A stretch of DNA of 19,943 nt from JBJXGV01 sp046160485 (lineage in GTDB: Bacteria > Orphanbacterota > Orphanbacteria > JBJXGV01), in contig JBJXGV010000003.1 of assembly GCA_046160485.1 (NCBI GenBank), positions 1 to 19,943 of the forward strand, in the 5' to 3' direction. Shown here in pieces: positions 8,216 to 16,450 of the stretch (position 1 is the stretch's first letter; every line of letters begins with the position of its first letter). Both the position numbers and the translations under genes were made by a program. A model generated the notes under the pieces. That model was not told the DNA's origin. It saw nothing but the letters and a program-made list of their open reading frames with translations, and made no database searches.

Positions 8216-9259
8216 TCAACAAATCCGCGGCAACTGCTCGCCGCTGAGCATGTCGAGGATTCGCGAGGTGCCGATCGCGCTCCGCGTGACGACGGTGCCG
8301 CGGCCTGACTCACCAACCGTGCCGATCCGGACAGCGTTCGAACAGTGCTGATGGCTGCGCAGCGCGTCCAGCGCGCGGTCTGCGTCAACGCTCGCGACCC
8401 ACGCGACGAACCGGCCCTCATTCGCTACGTGGAGAGCGTCGAAGCCGAGCAACTCGCACGCGGACCGCACGGGCTCGATCACGGGGATCATGCGTTCGTC
8501 GATGGTGGCGTCGAGACCGGCCGAATCGGCAACCTCGAGGAGGGCGGACGCGAGACCGCCGCGGGTCAGATCACGCAGGCAATGCACATCGACGCCGCTC
8601 GACAGGAGCGCCTGCACAGGCCCGTGAAGCGGCGCGCAGTCGGACTCGAGTGCCGACTCCAGCGCGAGATCCGCGCGGGCGGCGAGGATCGCGATGCCGT
8701 GGCGACCGATGTCGCCCGAAAGCAGAATTGCGTCCCCAGGCCGAATCGATGCCGGTTCGATAGCCAGATCGTGATCGATCGCGCCGATACCCGACGTCGC
8801 GATGTAGAGACCATCTGCGTTACCGCGCTCAACAACCTTAGTGTCACCAGTAACGACTGCGACGCCAGCCTCGCGAGCGGCAGCGGCCATAGAGTGCACG
8901 ACACGCCAAAGCGTCTCCATCGACAGGCCTTCCTCGAGGATGAACGACGCGGACAGATGGAGAGGCCGCGCACCACACATCGCGAGATCGTTGACGGTGC
9001 CGAATACCGCGAGTCGGCCGATATCGCCGCCAGGAAAGAACAGCGGTCGCACGACGGAAGCGTCGGTCGTGTACGCGAGCCGGCGCGATGGCGACGGAAA
9101 GACCGCGCCATCGTGCGCGGCCGCGAGCAACGGATTATCGAACGCGGCAGCGAACAGCTTTTGGATGAGGGTTCGCATGAGACGGCCGCCACCGCCGTGC
9201 GCCATGAGTACACGCGGCGAGTCCATGATCGGAATTGGGCACGCGGGGAGTCCGCCCAT
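8216..9259 (-). CDS. hypE: Carbamoyl dehydratase HypE
   Basis: HypE takes the carbamoyl group made by HypF onto its C-terminal cysteine and dehydrates it with ATP to a thiocyanate, the source of the cyanide ligands of the Ni-Fe site. The 347-residue product has the PurM/AIR-synthase-like fold: AHGGGGRLMRTLI near the start, a DASVVRPLFFPGGDIG nucleotide-binding stretch, VVTGDTKVVERGNADG and DLTRGGLASALLEVA. It ends with LPRIC, the conserved PR[IV]C tail carrying the catalytic cysteine. The start at 9259 overlaps the hypD stop as TGATG, which fits the tightly coupled operon. A later ATG at 9226 is possible but lacks a ribosome-binding site. It acts in the cytosol with HypF, and the length is normal. 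Confidence 0.95.
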   Translation of the reverse strand: MGGLPACPIPIMDSPRVLMAHGGGGRLMRTLIQKLFAAAFDNPLLAAAHDGAVFPSPSRRLAYTTDASVVRPLFFPGGDIGRLAVFGTVNDLAMCGARPLHLSASFILEEGLSMETLWRVVHSMAAAAREAGVAVVTGDTKVVERGNADGLYIATSGIGAIDHDLAIEPASIRPGDAILLSGDIGRHGIAILAARADLALESALESDCAPLHGPVQALLSSGVDVHCLRDLTRGGLASALLEVADSAGLDATIDERMIPVIEPVRSACELLGFDALHVANEGRFVAWVASVDADRALDALRSHQHCSNAVRIGTVGESGRGTVVTRSAIGTSRILDMLSGEQLPRIC

Positions 9260-10362
9260 CACCGGGGCTCTAACTGGATCGGGCGGCGATAACGGAAATA
9301 CGCCGCGCACGCACCCTCGCTCGAGACCATCGTCGCGCCGAGCGGCCGCTCGGGCGTGCAGGTTGTTCCGAACGCCGGGCACTCGTTCGGGCGTTTCACG
9401 CCCTGCAAGACGAGTCCGCTAATGCACTCCTCGGGTTCCTTCGTCTCGATGGCGGAGAGGCCGAAGCGCGCCTCGGCGTCGAAGCGACGAAACCGCCCGC
9501 GCAGAGCGAGGCCGGACGCCGCGATCGTCCCGATCCCGCGCCACTTCCGCGGCACGACCTCGAAGACCTCTTCGAGCAGGCGACGGGCGTGCGTGTTTCC
9601 GTTCGGGTGCACAGCACGCGCGTACTGGTTCTCGACCTCGGCGCGTCCCTCCTCGAGCTGGGTGACGGCCATCAGCACGCCTTGCAGAATGTCCAGCGGC
9701 TCGAATCCCGTGACGACGATCGGCACACGGTGGGCGCGCGCAATCGGCTCGTACTCCGACGTCCCCATCACAGTGCAGACGTGGCCCGCCGCGAGGAACG
9801 CCTGCACCTGGTTCTCTGGCGAGGCGAGGATCGTCTCGAGCGCGGGCGGCACGAGGACGTGCGACACGAGAATGGAGAAGTTGTCGAGACCCATCTGGTC
9901 CGCCTGCGCAAGGGCGAGCGCCGTTGCAGGCGCTGTCGTCTCGAAGCCGACGCCAAAGAAGACGACCTGTGACGCAGGATTCGAACGCGCGAGCGCAACC
10001 GCGTCGAGCGGCGAGAGCACGATCCTGACGTCGGCCCCCGCCGCGCGCGCGCCGAGCAGGTCGCCCGTCGATCCCGGCACACGCAGCATGTCACCGAAGG
10101 ACGCGAATATCACACCAGGCTGTGCCGCGGTTGCGAGCGCGCGATCGATCAACTCGAGCGGCGTGACACACACCGGGCAACCTGGTCCGTGCAGCAACCG
10201 GATACCGGCCGGCAGGAGTTCGTCGACACCGAACCGAACGATCGCGTGCGTCTGCCCGCCGCAGACCTCCATGAGGGTCCACGGCCGCGTCGTCACGGCG
10301 GCCAGTTGCCGGGCGATCTCTCTGGCGGCCACCGGATTCCGGTATTCGTCGAGGAACTTCAC
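9259..10362 (-). CDS. hypD: Fe-(CN)2CO assembly scaffold HypD
   Basis: HypD carries a [4Fe-4S] cluster and, with HypC, assembles the Fe(CN)2CO unit of [NiFe] hydrogenases. The 367-residue protein shows the expected signatures: EVCGGQTHA with Cys34, HGPGCPVCVTP with Cys62 and Cys65, FFGVGFETTAPATA, and four C-terminal cysteines (313, 328, 335, 352) that fit the Fe-S cluster site. Length is typical of the family. The start codon is GTG and overlaps the hypC stop as GTGA, so the two partners are probably made in step. The stop overlaps the hypE ATG by one base. Confidence 0.97.
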   Translation of the reverse strand: MKFLDEYRNPVAAREIARQLAAVTTRPWTLMEVCGGQTHAIVRFGVDELLPAGIRLLHGPGCPVCVTPLELIDRALATAAQPGVIFASFGDMLRVPGSTGDLLGARAAGADVRIVLSPLDAVALARSNPASQVVFFGVGFETTAPATALALAQADQMGLDNFSILVSHVLVPPALETILASPENQVQAFLAAGHVCTVMGTSEYEPIARAHRVPIVVTGFEPLDILQGVLMAVTQLEEGRAEVENQYARAVHPNGNTHARRLLEEVFEVVPRKWRGIGTIAASGLALRGRFRRFDAEARFGLSAIETKEPEECISGLVLQGVKRPNECPAFGTTCTPERPLGATMVSSEGACAAYFRYRRPIQLEPR

Positions 10363-10604
10363 AGACCTTCCTCGGCGAGCACGCCGGCGCGGCGCAGGTC
10401 ATCGAAGATTCGTCGTGCCTCGTCCATGTCCATACGCGTCAACGCGACGCCAACGTGGACGAGCACCCAATCGCCAACCACGGCTTCCGGAAGGAAGGAG
10501 AGGTTCGTCTCGCGTACGATGCCGCCGAAGTCCACGCGCGCGCGGCGCGCGAGTGGACCCTCCTCACTCACGCTCAGCACTCTTCCGGGTATGGCCAGAC
10601 ACAT
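10359..10604 (-). CDS. hypC: Hydrogenase assembly chaperone HypC
   Basis: HypC/HupF-family chaperone of 81 residues. It binds HypD during assembly of the Fe(CN)2CO group and then delivers the iron to the large-subunit precursor. MCLAIPGRV is the family hallmark: Cys2 becomes N-terminal after Met removal and is the essential ligand. DFGG, a WVLVHVG strand and a C-terminal helix complete the small OB-like fold. GGGAG lies eight bases upstream of the ATG, inside the end of hypF. The spacer to the hypF stop is three bases, and the stop overlaps the hypD GTG. Confidence 0.97.
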   Translation of the reverse strand: MCLAIPGRVLSVSEEGPLARRARVDFGGIVRETNLSFLPEAVVGDWVLVHVGVALTRMDMDEARRIFDDLRRAGVLAEEGL

Positions 10605-10607
10605 GAT

Positions 10608-12848
10608 TCAACTCCCTGCGGCGATCGCCTGCCCGAGCGCGATCCCGCCGTCATTCGAAGGCACGCGCTGGTGCCGGATGACCGTGAAGCCCGCGGACTC
10701 GAGACTCGTGACGACAGCGGTGGTGAGAACGGCATTCTGAAAACAGCCTCCGCTCAACGCAACGCGCCCAAGCCCTGTCCGGCGCGCTACAGAAACGGCG
10801 GCGGCGGCGAGAGCATTGTGACACGACGCGGCGACATGGGGAATGGTAACGCCGGCGTCGAGGTCGGCCAGCACCGCCCGAAGCATCGGCGCCCAGTCGA
10901 GAGCGTCGTCGTCGAGCGGGATCGAATAGGAGGCGTCGGTGTCGTCGCGCTCGGCCGCGAACTCGAGATCCATCGCCGCCTGACCCTCGAAGCTCGCCGT
11001 CGCCCGCAGCCCGCAAATCGCCGCGAACGCGTCGAACAGCCTTCCGGCGCTCGATGTGAACGGGGCGTTCACGCCCGCTCGCAGTGCAGCGAGAAGCGTG
11101 CGCAGATCTCCGTCGCTGAACATGGAGGCGATTCTGGCCGGGATATCGTCGCCGAATACCTCGAACGCCAGTCCGAGCGCGGCGCGACGGGGCTCGCGCG
11201 CGGCCCGGTCACCGCCCGACAGGCGGAACCGGCGAAACGCGGCAACCCGCTCCCACGCCTTCGGGGATCGCACGTGAAGGAACTCACCACCCCAGATGGT
11301 GCCGTCGGGCCCGAAACCGGCGCCATCCCATGCGATGCCGAGCACGGGCGGCACCTCGTCGTTCTCAGCGAGACACGCGAGTATGTGCGCGACGTGGTGC
11401 TGAACGGTCACGACCGGAAGCCCGGTACTGCGCGCCCACAGCGTCGACGCGTAGTCGGGGTGCGCATCACACGCGACAGCTTCGGGCGCCACGTCGTAGA
11501 GGGACCGCAGATCCTTCGCAGCACGATCGAGCGCCGATCGAGCGGCGACCGTCTCGAGATCACCGAGGTGTGCGCCCAGCACGACTCCGCCCGGTGTCAC
11601 GATCGCGACGGCGTTCTTCTTGTGGGCTCCGGCGGCAAGGAGCGGCCGAAGCGCGCCACGCGCGATCACCGGCATCGGTGCGTAGCCGCGCGAGCGTCGC
11701 AGCATCGTAGCCCGGCCTGCCATCACCTGCGCGACGGAGTCTTCAACCGGCCGCGCGATCGGCCGATCGTGCAGGAGGAACGCATCGGCGATGCCCGAGA
11801 GCCGCTCGACGGCCTCGTCGTTTTCGTAGCAGACCGGCTCATCCGAGAGATTGCCGCTCGTTGCGACAACGGGAAAGCCGAGGTCGCAAAGCAGGAGATG
11901 ATGGAGCGGCGTGTAGGGCAGCATCACGCCGAGGCGCGGATTCCCCGGCGCAACGGCGCGACACACGCCACCGACCCGCGATCGCCCCAGCACAATCGGA
12001 GCCTCCGGCGAGCCGAGGAGCGCCTCCTCGATAGAAGAGAGCTCGCAGAGTTCGCGGGCGACATCCATGGACGGCGACATCACGGCGAAGGGCTTCGCTT
12101 CGCGGTTCTTGCGCTTGCGCAGCCGCCGGACCGCATCCTCGTTGCGCGCGTCGCAGATGAGATGGAAACCGCCCAGTCCCTTGAGCGCAACGATCCGGCC
12201 GTCGCGAATGATCGCCGCCGTCCGCGCGAGCCCATCGGCGCGGGTTGCGAGTGTCACGCCGTCGCCATCGAGCAACGTGAGTTGCGGGCCGCACACGGGG
12301 CACGCCACCGGCTGCGCGTGGAAGCGGCGATTCCGGGAGTCGTGATACTCGCGGTCGCAGTCGCCGCACAACGGGAACGCGCACATCGTCGTCCGCGGCC
12401 GATCCCACGGCAGCGATGTGACAATGGAGAACCGCGGTCCGCAGTTCGTGCAGTTCGTGAACGGGTACCGAAACCGCCGGTCGGCCGGATCGAAGATCTC
12501 CCGCAGGCAGTCGGCGCACGTGGCGATATCGGGAAGGATGACGGCGCCGGCGGCGGCGCACGCGTCGCTCTCGAGGATCTCGAATCCGGCAAGACCGGCA
12601 GGCTCCAGAATGGAGTGCTCCAGTCCGTGGTACACCGCGAGAACGGGCTTCTCGGAACGGAGCCGCACAAGAAACGCATCGAGCGCCGGGATCGAACCTT
12701 CCACCTCGAGGTCGGCGCCCGCGGGCGTGTTACGAACCCAACCGTGGAGCCCGAGATCTGTGGCGATTCTGTGAACGAACGGACGGAATCCGACGCCCTG
12801 GACGGCGCCGCGGGCTTCGACGCGAAGACGGCTCGACTGGCTACTCAC
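10608..12848 (-). CDS. hypF: Carbamoyltransferase HypF
   Basis: HypF uses carbamoyl phosphate and ATP to carbamoylate the C-terminal cysteine of HypE. The 746 residues hold all expected domains in order. First is an N-terminal acylphosphatase (GAVQGVGFRPFVHRIA, about 10-95). Next come two zinc-finger-like units, with Cys111/114 and 133/136, then Cys161/164 and 183/186 (RRFHAQPVACPVCGP). A YrdC-like domain follows at about 200-385 (ALKGLGGFHLICDA, PYTPLHHLLL, VATSGNLSDEP), then a Kae1-like C-terminal domain (VQHHVAH near 482-488, GIAWDGAGFGPDGTIWGGE, LSGGCFQNAVL). It is full length. The GTG start overlaps the stop of the upstream HypA-like gene as GTGA. No broken motif was seen. Confidence 0.97.
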   Translation of the reverse strand: MSSQSSRLRVEARGAVQGVGFRPFVHRIATDLGLHGWVRNTPAGADLEVEGSIPALDAFLVRLRSEKPVLAVYHGLEHSILEPAGLAGFEILESDACAAAGAVILPDIATCADCLREIFDPADRRFRYPFTNCTNCGPRFSIVTSLPWDRPRTTMCAFPLCGDCDREYHDSRNRRFHAQPVACPVCGPQLTLLDGDGVTLATRADGLARTAAIIRDGRIVALKGLGGFHLICDARNEDAVRRLRKRKNREAKPFAVMSPSMDVARELCELSSIEEALLGSPEAPIVLGRSRVGGVCRAVAPGNPRLGVMLPYTPLHHLLLCDLGFPVVATSGNLSDEPVCYENDEAVERLSGIADAFLLHDRPIARPVEDSVAQVMAGRATMLRRSRGYAPMPVIARGALRPLLAAGAHKKNAVAIVTPGGVVLGAHLGDLETVAARSALDRAAKDLRSLYDVAPEAVACDAHPDYASTLWARSTGLPVVTVQHHVAHILACLAENDEVPPVLGIAWDGAGFGPDGTIWGGEFLHVRSPKAWERVAAFRRFRLSGGDRAAREPRRAALGLAFEVFGDDIPARIASMFSDGDLRTLLAALRAGVNAPFTSSAGRLFDAFAAICGLRATASFEGQAAMDLEFAAERDDTDASYSIPLDDDALDWAPMLRAVLADLDAGVTIPHVAASCHNALAAAAVSVARRTGLGRVALSGGCFQNAVLTTAVVTSLESAGFTVIRHQRVPSNDGGIALGQAIAAGS

Positions 12849-13093
12849 GTCTCGAGATCGACGTCGACGAGCATCACGCCGAAAGGCTCCGGGGATGAAT
12901 CGACCGTGATCTCGACGTCCTCCAGCCCGCTTCCGCGCGTCGCTTCGTTCCAGTGTTCGAGAAAGTGGGCCTCGTCCATATGGGATGTGGCTCCGAGTTG
13001 CACGCGGACGCCGGTCACGCGCGCAGATTCGTGAGCGCTGGCGATCGCCGCGATCTTCTTCAAGAGCGAGCGAAAGATGGAGCTGTCATGCAC
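12845..13093 (-). CDS. HypA-like nickel metallochaperone lacking the zinc-finger domain
   Basis: Short HypA homologue of 82 residues. HypA normally binds nickel through its N-terminal Met-His and holds a zinc site with two CxxC pairs. The GTG start at 13093 gives an N-terminus MHDSSIFRSLLKKIA, matching the HypA pattern MHE.S....L; GGAG lies 7 bases upstream. VTGVRVQLGATSHMDEAHF and LEDVEITVDSSPEP match the body of the nickel domain. Where the zinc finger should follow there is instead a direct run into FGVMLVDVDLE, which resembles the last HypA strand. The product contains no cysteine at all. The start overlaps the protease stop by eight bases and the stop overlaps the hypF GTG. Nickel delivery is the likely role; how it works without zinc or HypB is unclear. 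Confidence 0.75.
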   Translation of the reverse strand: MHDSSIFRSLLKKIAAIASAHESARVTGVRVQLGATSHMDEAHFLEHWNEATRGSGLEDVEITVDSSPEPFGVMLVDVDLET

Positions 13094-13541
13094 GCGGGAT
13101 CTCCGCACCGATACGCGCAACGGCATCATCGACGGCGCGGGCGACCGCGGCACTGAGGCCCTCGCCGGCGTGGAAGTTCTCGCCTTCGATGCCGTACACG
13201 ATCAATGTCGCCGGAAGGCGGCCGAGCGCGCGCGCGAACTCGACGGCGTCGGCGACTCCGAGCGCGTGCGTCGATCCGCGTCCGAACGTGGCGGGAAGCG
13301 GAGTCGATGTCGCGTCGAATCGGTGCACGGTCCCGGCGGGGGCGCCCGAACGCGCGGCGTCGACGATGACGACCCGGTCGGTGTCGTCCCACAACTCGGG
13401 GAGGCTCGTCATGTCGCCGCGCGCTTCGCGGACATCGACGCCCGCAACGCCGACAAGCCTGCGCGCCGTCTCGAGACCCGCCGCGTCGTCGCGCCGGAGT
13501 TCGTTTCCGGCACCGATGACAAGCATCCGGCGACCGGTCAC
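13086..13541 (-). CDS. Hydrogenase maturation protease (M52/HycI-like)
   Basis: Nickel-dependent endopeptidase that removes the C-terminal tail of the large subunit after nickel insertion. The 151-residue protein begins MTGRRMLVIGAGNELRRDDAAG, the family signature G.GN.L..DD..G with the first metal-binding acid in the DD pair. VVIVDAARSG gives the second acidic site, and GSTHALGVADAV gives the histidine. GTG at 13541 is chosen because it overlaps the large-subunit stop as GTGA, the arrangement used throughout this operon; ATG at 13526 is the alternative. The longer open frame upstream overlaps the large subunit and is not real. Its probable substrate is the adjacent large subunit, with a nine-residue tail after DPCISCATH. 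Confidence 0.9.
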   Translation of the reverse strand: MTGRRMLVIGAGNELRRDDAAGLETARRLVGVAGVDVREARGDMTSLPELWDDTDRVVIVDAARSGAPAGTVHRFDATSTPLPATFGRGSTHALGVADAVEFARALGRLPATLIVYGIEGENFHAGEGLSAAVARAVDDAVARIGAEIPRA

Positions 13542-14836
13542 TGTCGGTCGACCGTCAGCTTGAGAAAGTGTGTCGCGCACGAGATGCACGGATCGTAGTT
13601 GCGAATCGCCTGCTCGCATTTCCACTGCAAGTCGGGGTCGCTGAGGTGGAGCGACATCTGCGCGAAGTCACGCAGATCCTCTTCGATGCTCTTCTGGTTT
13701 TGTGACGTCGGAGGAATGATCACCGCGCTCTCGATGAGCCCCGCGGCGTCGACCGCATAACGGTGATAGAGCAGCCCGCGTGGAGCCTCGGTCGCGGCGC
13801 ATCCGACGCCGGCTCGCGGCGCGCAAGCGACTGCCGGCGGATCGGGTGGCTCGTAGGCGTCGACAATCCGGATGGCCTCTTCGCAGGCGAACACGGTCTC
13901 GACGGCGCGGACGATGATGCTCTGGAAAGGATTCCGGCAAACCGGCCCGAGGCCGGCCGCGCGTGCGGCGTCCTGCGCCACCGGCGGAAGACGATCGAAG
14001 TTGAGGCTGTACCGCGCCTGTGGCCCGACGAAATAGGCGCCTCGTCCCCGGATCACCGAATGCAGTGCGTTCGAATGCCGGACATGCTCCTCGTCGAACG
14101 TGTCGCGGTACGCGTCCACGTGAATGTCGAGCCCGTTCGAGGAGACGATGCGTCCCTCGCAGAGCGGGTATTCCGCCTCGTGGCGGAGGGCGACGAACTC
14201 GCTGTCGCGCTCGAACGCGGGAAAATCGAAGGTGGACACCCACGCCAAGGTCTCGAGCGCCCAATCCCGCGCACGCTTGAGATGCTCGCCGAGCTCGCGC
14301 ATCCGCTGCGGATCGGGCGCCTTGTAGAAACCCCCAACGCGGACGTTGATCGGGTGGATCTCGCGCCCACCGACGACCGAGACGATCTCGTTGCCGACCT
14401 TCTTGAGCGCAAGTCCTCGCTGCACGATGCCCGGCGCGTCTTTCGCCAGAGCGATCGCGTCCTCGTACCCGAGGAAGTCCGGCGCGTGCAGCATGTAGAT
14501 ATGCAGGACGTGGCTTTCGATCCACTCGCCGCAGTAGAGCAGCCGGCGGAGATCGCGAAGCCGGCCGTCGACCGTCACGCCGATGGCGCGTTCGATCGCG
14601 TGGACCGCGCTCATCTGATACGCGACCGGACAGATGCCGCAGATACGCGCGGTGATGTCGGGCGGCTCGAGGTAGTCGCGCCCCTGCAGGAACGCCTCGA
14701 AGAACCGCGGAGGCTCGTAGATCTCGAGCCGGACATTCGTGACTTGCCCGCCTCGGACGTCGACGTGCATCGCGCCCTCGCCTTCGACGCGCGCGAGCGC
14801 CTCGACGCGGATCTTCCGTGATCGCTTCTTAACCAT
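13538..14836 (-). CDS. Group 3b [NiFe] hydrogenase large (alpha) subunit
   Basis: Catalytic subunit carrying the Ni-Fe site, 432 residues. The four nickel-binding cysteines are present: RICGICPVAY supplies Cys66 and Cys69, and DPCISCATH supplies Cys417 and Cys420. The tail FLKLTVDRQ after His423 is the peptide expected to be removed by the maturation protease encoded next. ARVEGEGAMHVDV near the start is the usual N-terminal signature. The start at 14836 has AAGGAGG nine bases upstream and overlaps the small-subunit stop by eight bases. A Tyr occupies the position after CGIC where many hydrogenases have His. Subunit composition and motifs fit the bidirectional NAD(P)-linked group 3b (sulfhydrogenase) type. 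It is cytosolic, as the operon encodes no membrane anchor or Tat signal. Confidence 0.93.
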   Translation of the reverse strand: MVKKRSRKIRVEALARVEGEGAMHVDVRGGQVTNVRLEIYEPPRFFEAFLQGRDYLEPPDITARICGICPVAYQMSAVHAIERAIGVTVDGRLRDLRRLLYCGEWIESHVLHIYMLHAPDFLGYEDAIALAKDAPGIVQRGLALKKVGNEIVSVVGGREIHPINVRVGGFYKAPDPQRMRELGEHLKRARDWALETLAWVSTFDFPAFERDSEFVALRHEAEYPLCEGRIVSSNGLDIHVDAYRDTFDEEHVRHSNALHSVIRGRGAYFVGPQARYSLNFDRLPPVAQDAARAAGLGPVCRNPFQSIIVRAVETVFACEEAIRIVDAYEPPDPPAVACAPRAGVGCAATEAPRGLLYHRYAVDAAGLIESAVIIPPTSQNQKSIEEDLRDFAQMSLHLSDPDLQWKCEQAIRNYDPCISCATHFLKLTVDRQ

Positions 14837-15620
14837 GGGCGTCGCCCTCCTTCCGGAAAGCGTCGGATCCGGCGTTGTAGGTTCGGAACGCCCGCTGGAT
14901 GACAGCCGGCGCCTGACCGAGCGTGGACCAGACGGCCGATAGCGACCCCGTGTTCGGCGACTCCTTCGGCCCGAAGCAGCCATAGCAGCCGCGGTCGAAT
15001 GACGGGCACAAGGCCGCGCAGCCGTCGTGGGTGACCGGACCGAGGCATGGTGTCCCGTGGGCAACCATCACACAAACGATGTTGCGACGCTTGCACTCGA
15101 TGCAGACGCTGTGTTCGTGGATGTTCGGCCGGCGTCCCTGCACGAGCGCCGCCAGCAGTTCAAGCAGTTGCTGCTTGCTGACCGGGCACCCGCGAAGCTC
15201 GTAGTCGACTTTCACGTGCGCCGCAATCGGCGTCGAAGTCTCGAGCGTGGAGATGTAGTCCGGGCGCGCGTAGACGAGGCGCGTGAACTCCTTCACATCC
15301 TTGAAATTTCGCAGAGCCTGAATACCTCCGGACGTCGCGCACGCTCCGATCGTCACGAGGAACTTCGTCTGGCTGCGAACCTCGCGGATTCGCTCGGCGT
15401 CGTGCGGGGTCGTGATGGAGCCTTCGACGAGCGTGACGTCGTACGGGCCGGGCGAGACGGCGCGTGATGCCTCGAGGAAGTTCGCGATGTCGACTGCACC
15501 GGCAACTGCGAGCAGCTCGTCCTCGCAGTCGAGAAGGCTGAGCTGACAACCATCGCACGACGCAAATTTGAAAACGGCGAGGCGCGGCTTACGCGGTGGC
15601 TTGTTCGTAGTTTTTTTCAT
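14829..15620 (-). CDS. Group 3b [NiFe] hydrogenase small (delta) subunit
   Basis: Electron-transfer subunit of 263 residues that contacts the large subunit. The proximal cluster ligands are Cys22 and Cys25 (FASCDGCQLSLLDCE), Cys94 (GACATSGG) and Cys145 (RGCPVSK). Eight more cysteines (173, 176, 183, 192, 201, 205, 212, 215) can bind two further [4Fe-4S] clusters, including the GCYGCFGP run. There is no twin-arginine signal, so the enzyme stays in the cytosol, as expected for group 3. ATG at 15620 overlaps the gamma-subunit stop as ATGA; the longer open frame upstream is an overlap artefact. The first codons contain a run of seven A bases, unusual for this GC-rich DNA. Confidence 0.93.
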   Translation of the reverse strand: MKKTTNKPPRKPRLAVFKFASCDGCQLSLLDCEDELLAVAGAVDIANFLEASRAVSPGPYDVTLVEGSITTPHDAERIREVRSQTKFLVTIGACATSGGIQALRNFKDVKEFTRLVYARPDYISTLETSTPIAAHVKVDYELRGCPVSKQQLLELLAALVQGRRPNIHEHSVCIECKRRNIVCVMVAHGTPCLGPVTHDGCAALCPSFDRGCYGCFGPKESPNTGSLSAVWSTLGQAPAVIQRAFRTYNAGSDAFRKEGDAHG

Positions 15621-16450
15621 ACTTCCCGGACCCTCAGCAGGCGCTCGATTCGGTCGAAAGCGAAGACCGGTCCGTCCTTGCACACGAAGTCGGGACCGAA
15701 CTGGCAGTGGCCGCAAAATCCGATCGCACATTTCATGTTGCGCTCCATCGATACGAACGTCCGGGCGGGCGCGACGCCAACCTTGGCAAGACCGAGCGCC
15801 GCGTAGCGGAACATGACCTCGGGCCCGCAGACGAACGCGGTCGTTGCTTCTGGGTCGATCGGCGCGCGCTTGATGAGCGTCGTCACGACGCCCACGTTGC
15901 CGCGCCAACGGCTGTTGGAGGTGTCGACGGTGACGTCGACGTATGCGTCGAAGCGGCTACGCCACCGGCGGATCTCCTCCGGATACAAGAGGGCGTCCGG
16001 CGAGCGGCCGCCGATCAGAATGGACACGCGTTTGTACTTCGACCGGTTCGCAAAGACGTGGTAGAGCGCGGGGCGGATCGGCGCGAGTCCGATCCCGCCG
16101 GCGATGACGAGCAGGTCGCCGCCTTCGGCCGCGGCGACCGGCCACGCGGTTCCATACGGTCCGCGAATGCCGATTTCGCTGCCGGGCTCGGCCGCGCAGA
16201 GCGCTTCGGTCGTCCTGCCGACGGCGCGGATCGTGTGGACGAGCGTCTCGGGCTGCGCCGGATCGCCGCTGATCGAGACGGGGACCTCGCCGATGCCGAA
16301 CGCGTACACCATGTTGAACTGTCCTGGGAGGAACTCGAAGTCGCCGCCCGGTTCGAGGTCGAGAGTCCAGGTGTCCGCGAGTTCCCGGCGCCGGCGCAGC
16401 ACGCGGAAGAACTGCGGCATCATCGGGTCCCGGCTAGCCGCGATTGCCAT
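15617..16450 (-). CDS. Hydrogenase FAD/NAD(P)-binding gamma subunit
   Basis: Ferredoxin-NADP reductase-like subunit of 277 residues that passes electrons between NAD(P)H and the Fe-S chain. FAD-binding features are LPGQFNMVY (42-49) and RGPYG (96-100). The nucleotide-binding features are AGGIGLAPIRP (117-127) and CGPEVMF (208-214). A C-terminal [2Fe-2S] site is formed by Cys241, 246, 249 and 257 (MKCAIGFCGHCQFGPDFVC). The start at 16450 overlaps the upstream gene by 17 bases. ATG at 16423 is possible, but the DPMMP just before it resembles the conserved NPxxP entry of this family, so the longer form is preferred. It matches HydG of sulfhydrogenase operons. Confidence 0.92.
   Translation of the reverse strand: MAIAASRDPMMPQFFRVLRRRRELADTWTLDLEPGGDFEFLPGQFNMVYAFGIGEVPVSISGDPAQPETLVHTIRAVGRTTEALCAAEPGSEIGIRGPYGTAWPVAAAEGGDLLVIAGGIGLAPIRPALYHVFANRSKYKRVSILIGGRSPDALLYPEEIRRWRSRFDAYVDVTVDTSNSRWRGNVGVVTTLIKRAPIDPEATTAFVCGPEVMFRYAALGLAKVGVAPARTFVSMERNMKCAIGFCGHCQFGPDFVCKDGPVFAFDRIERLLRVREV

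Noticed and set aside
8345..9292. Plus-strand 315-codon open frame opposite hypE
   Set aside because: It is antisense to hypE, which has complete family motifs including the PRIC tail.
10455..13034. Very long plus-strand open frame (859 codons) opposite hypF and hypC
   Set aside because: It is an antisense shadow of hypF produced by high GC; the composition is Arg/Gly/His-rich with no recognisable domain.
13763..14821. Plus-strand 352-codon open frame opposite the hydrogenase large subunit
   Set aside because: It mirrors the large-subunit codons; no domain or start signal was seen.
14837..15064. N-terminal extension of the hydrogenase large subunit frame up to 15064
   Set aside because: It overlaps the small-subunit gene, is Arg/Ser-rich without motifs, and the start at 14836 has a good ribosome-binding site and the expected family N-terminus.
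15610..15620. Run of seven A bases at the start of the small subunit as a programmed-slippage site
   Set aside because: The frame is correct without slippage, and the run simply encodes Lys-Lys after the ATG. There is no alternative frame worth entering.
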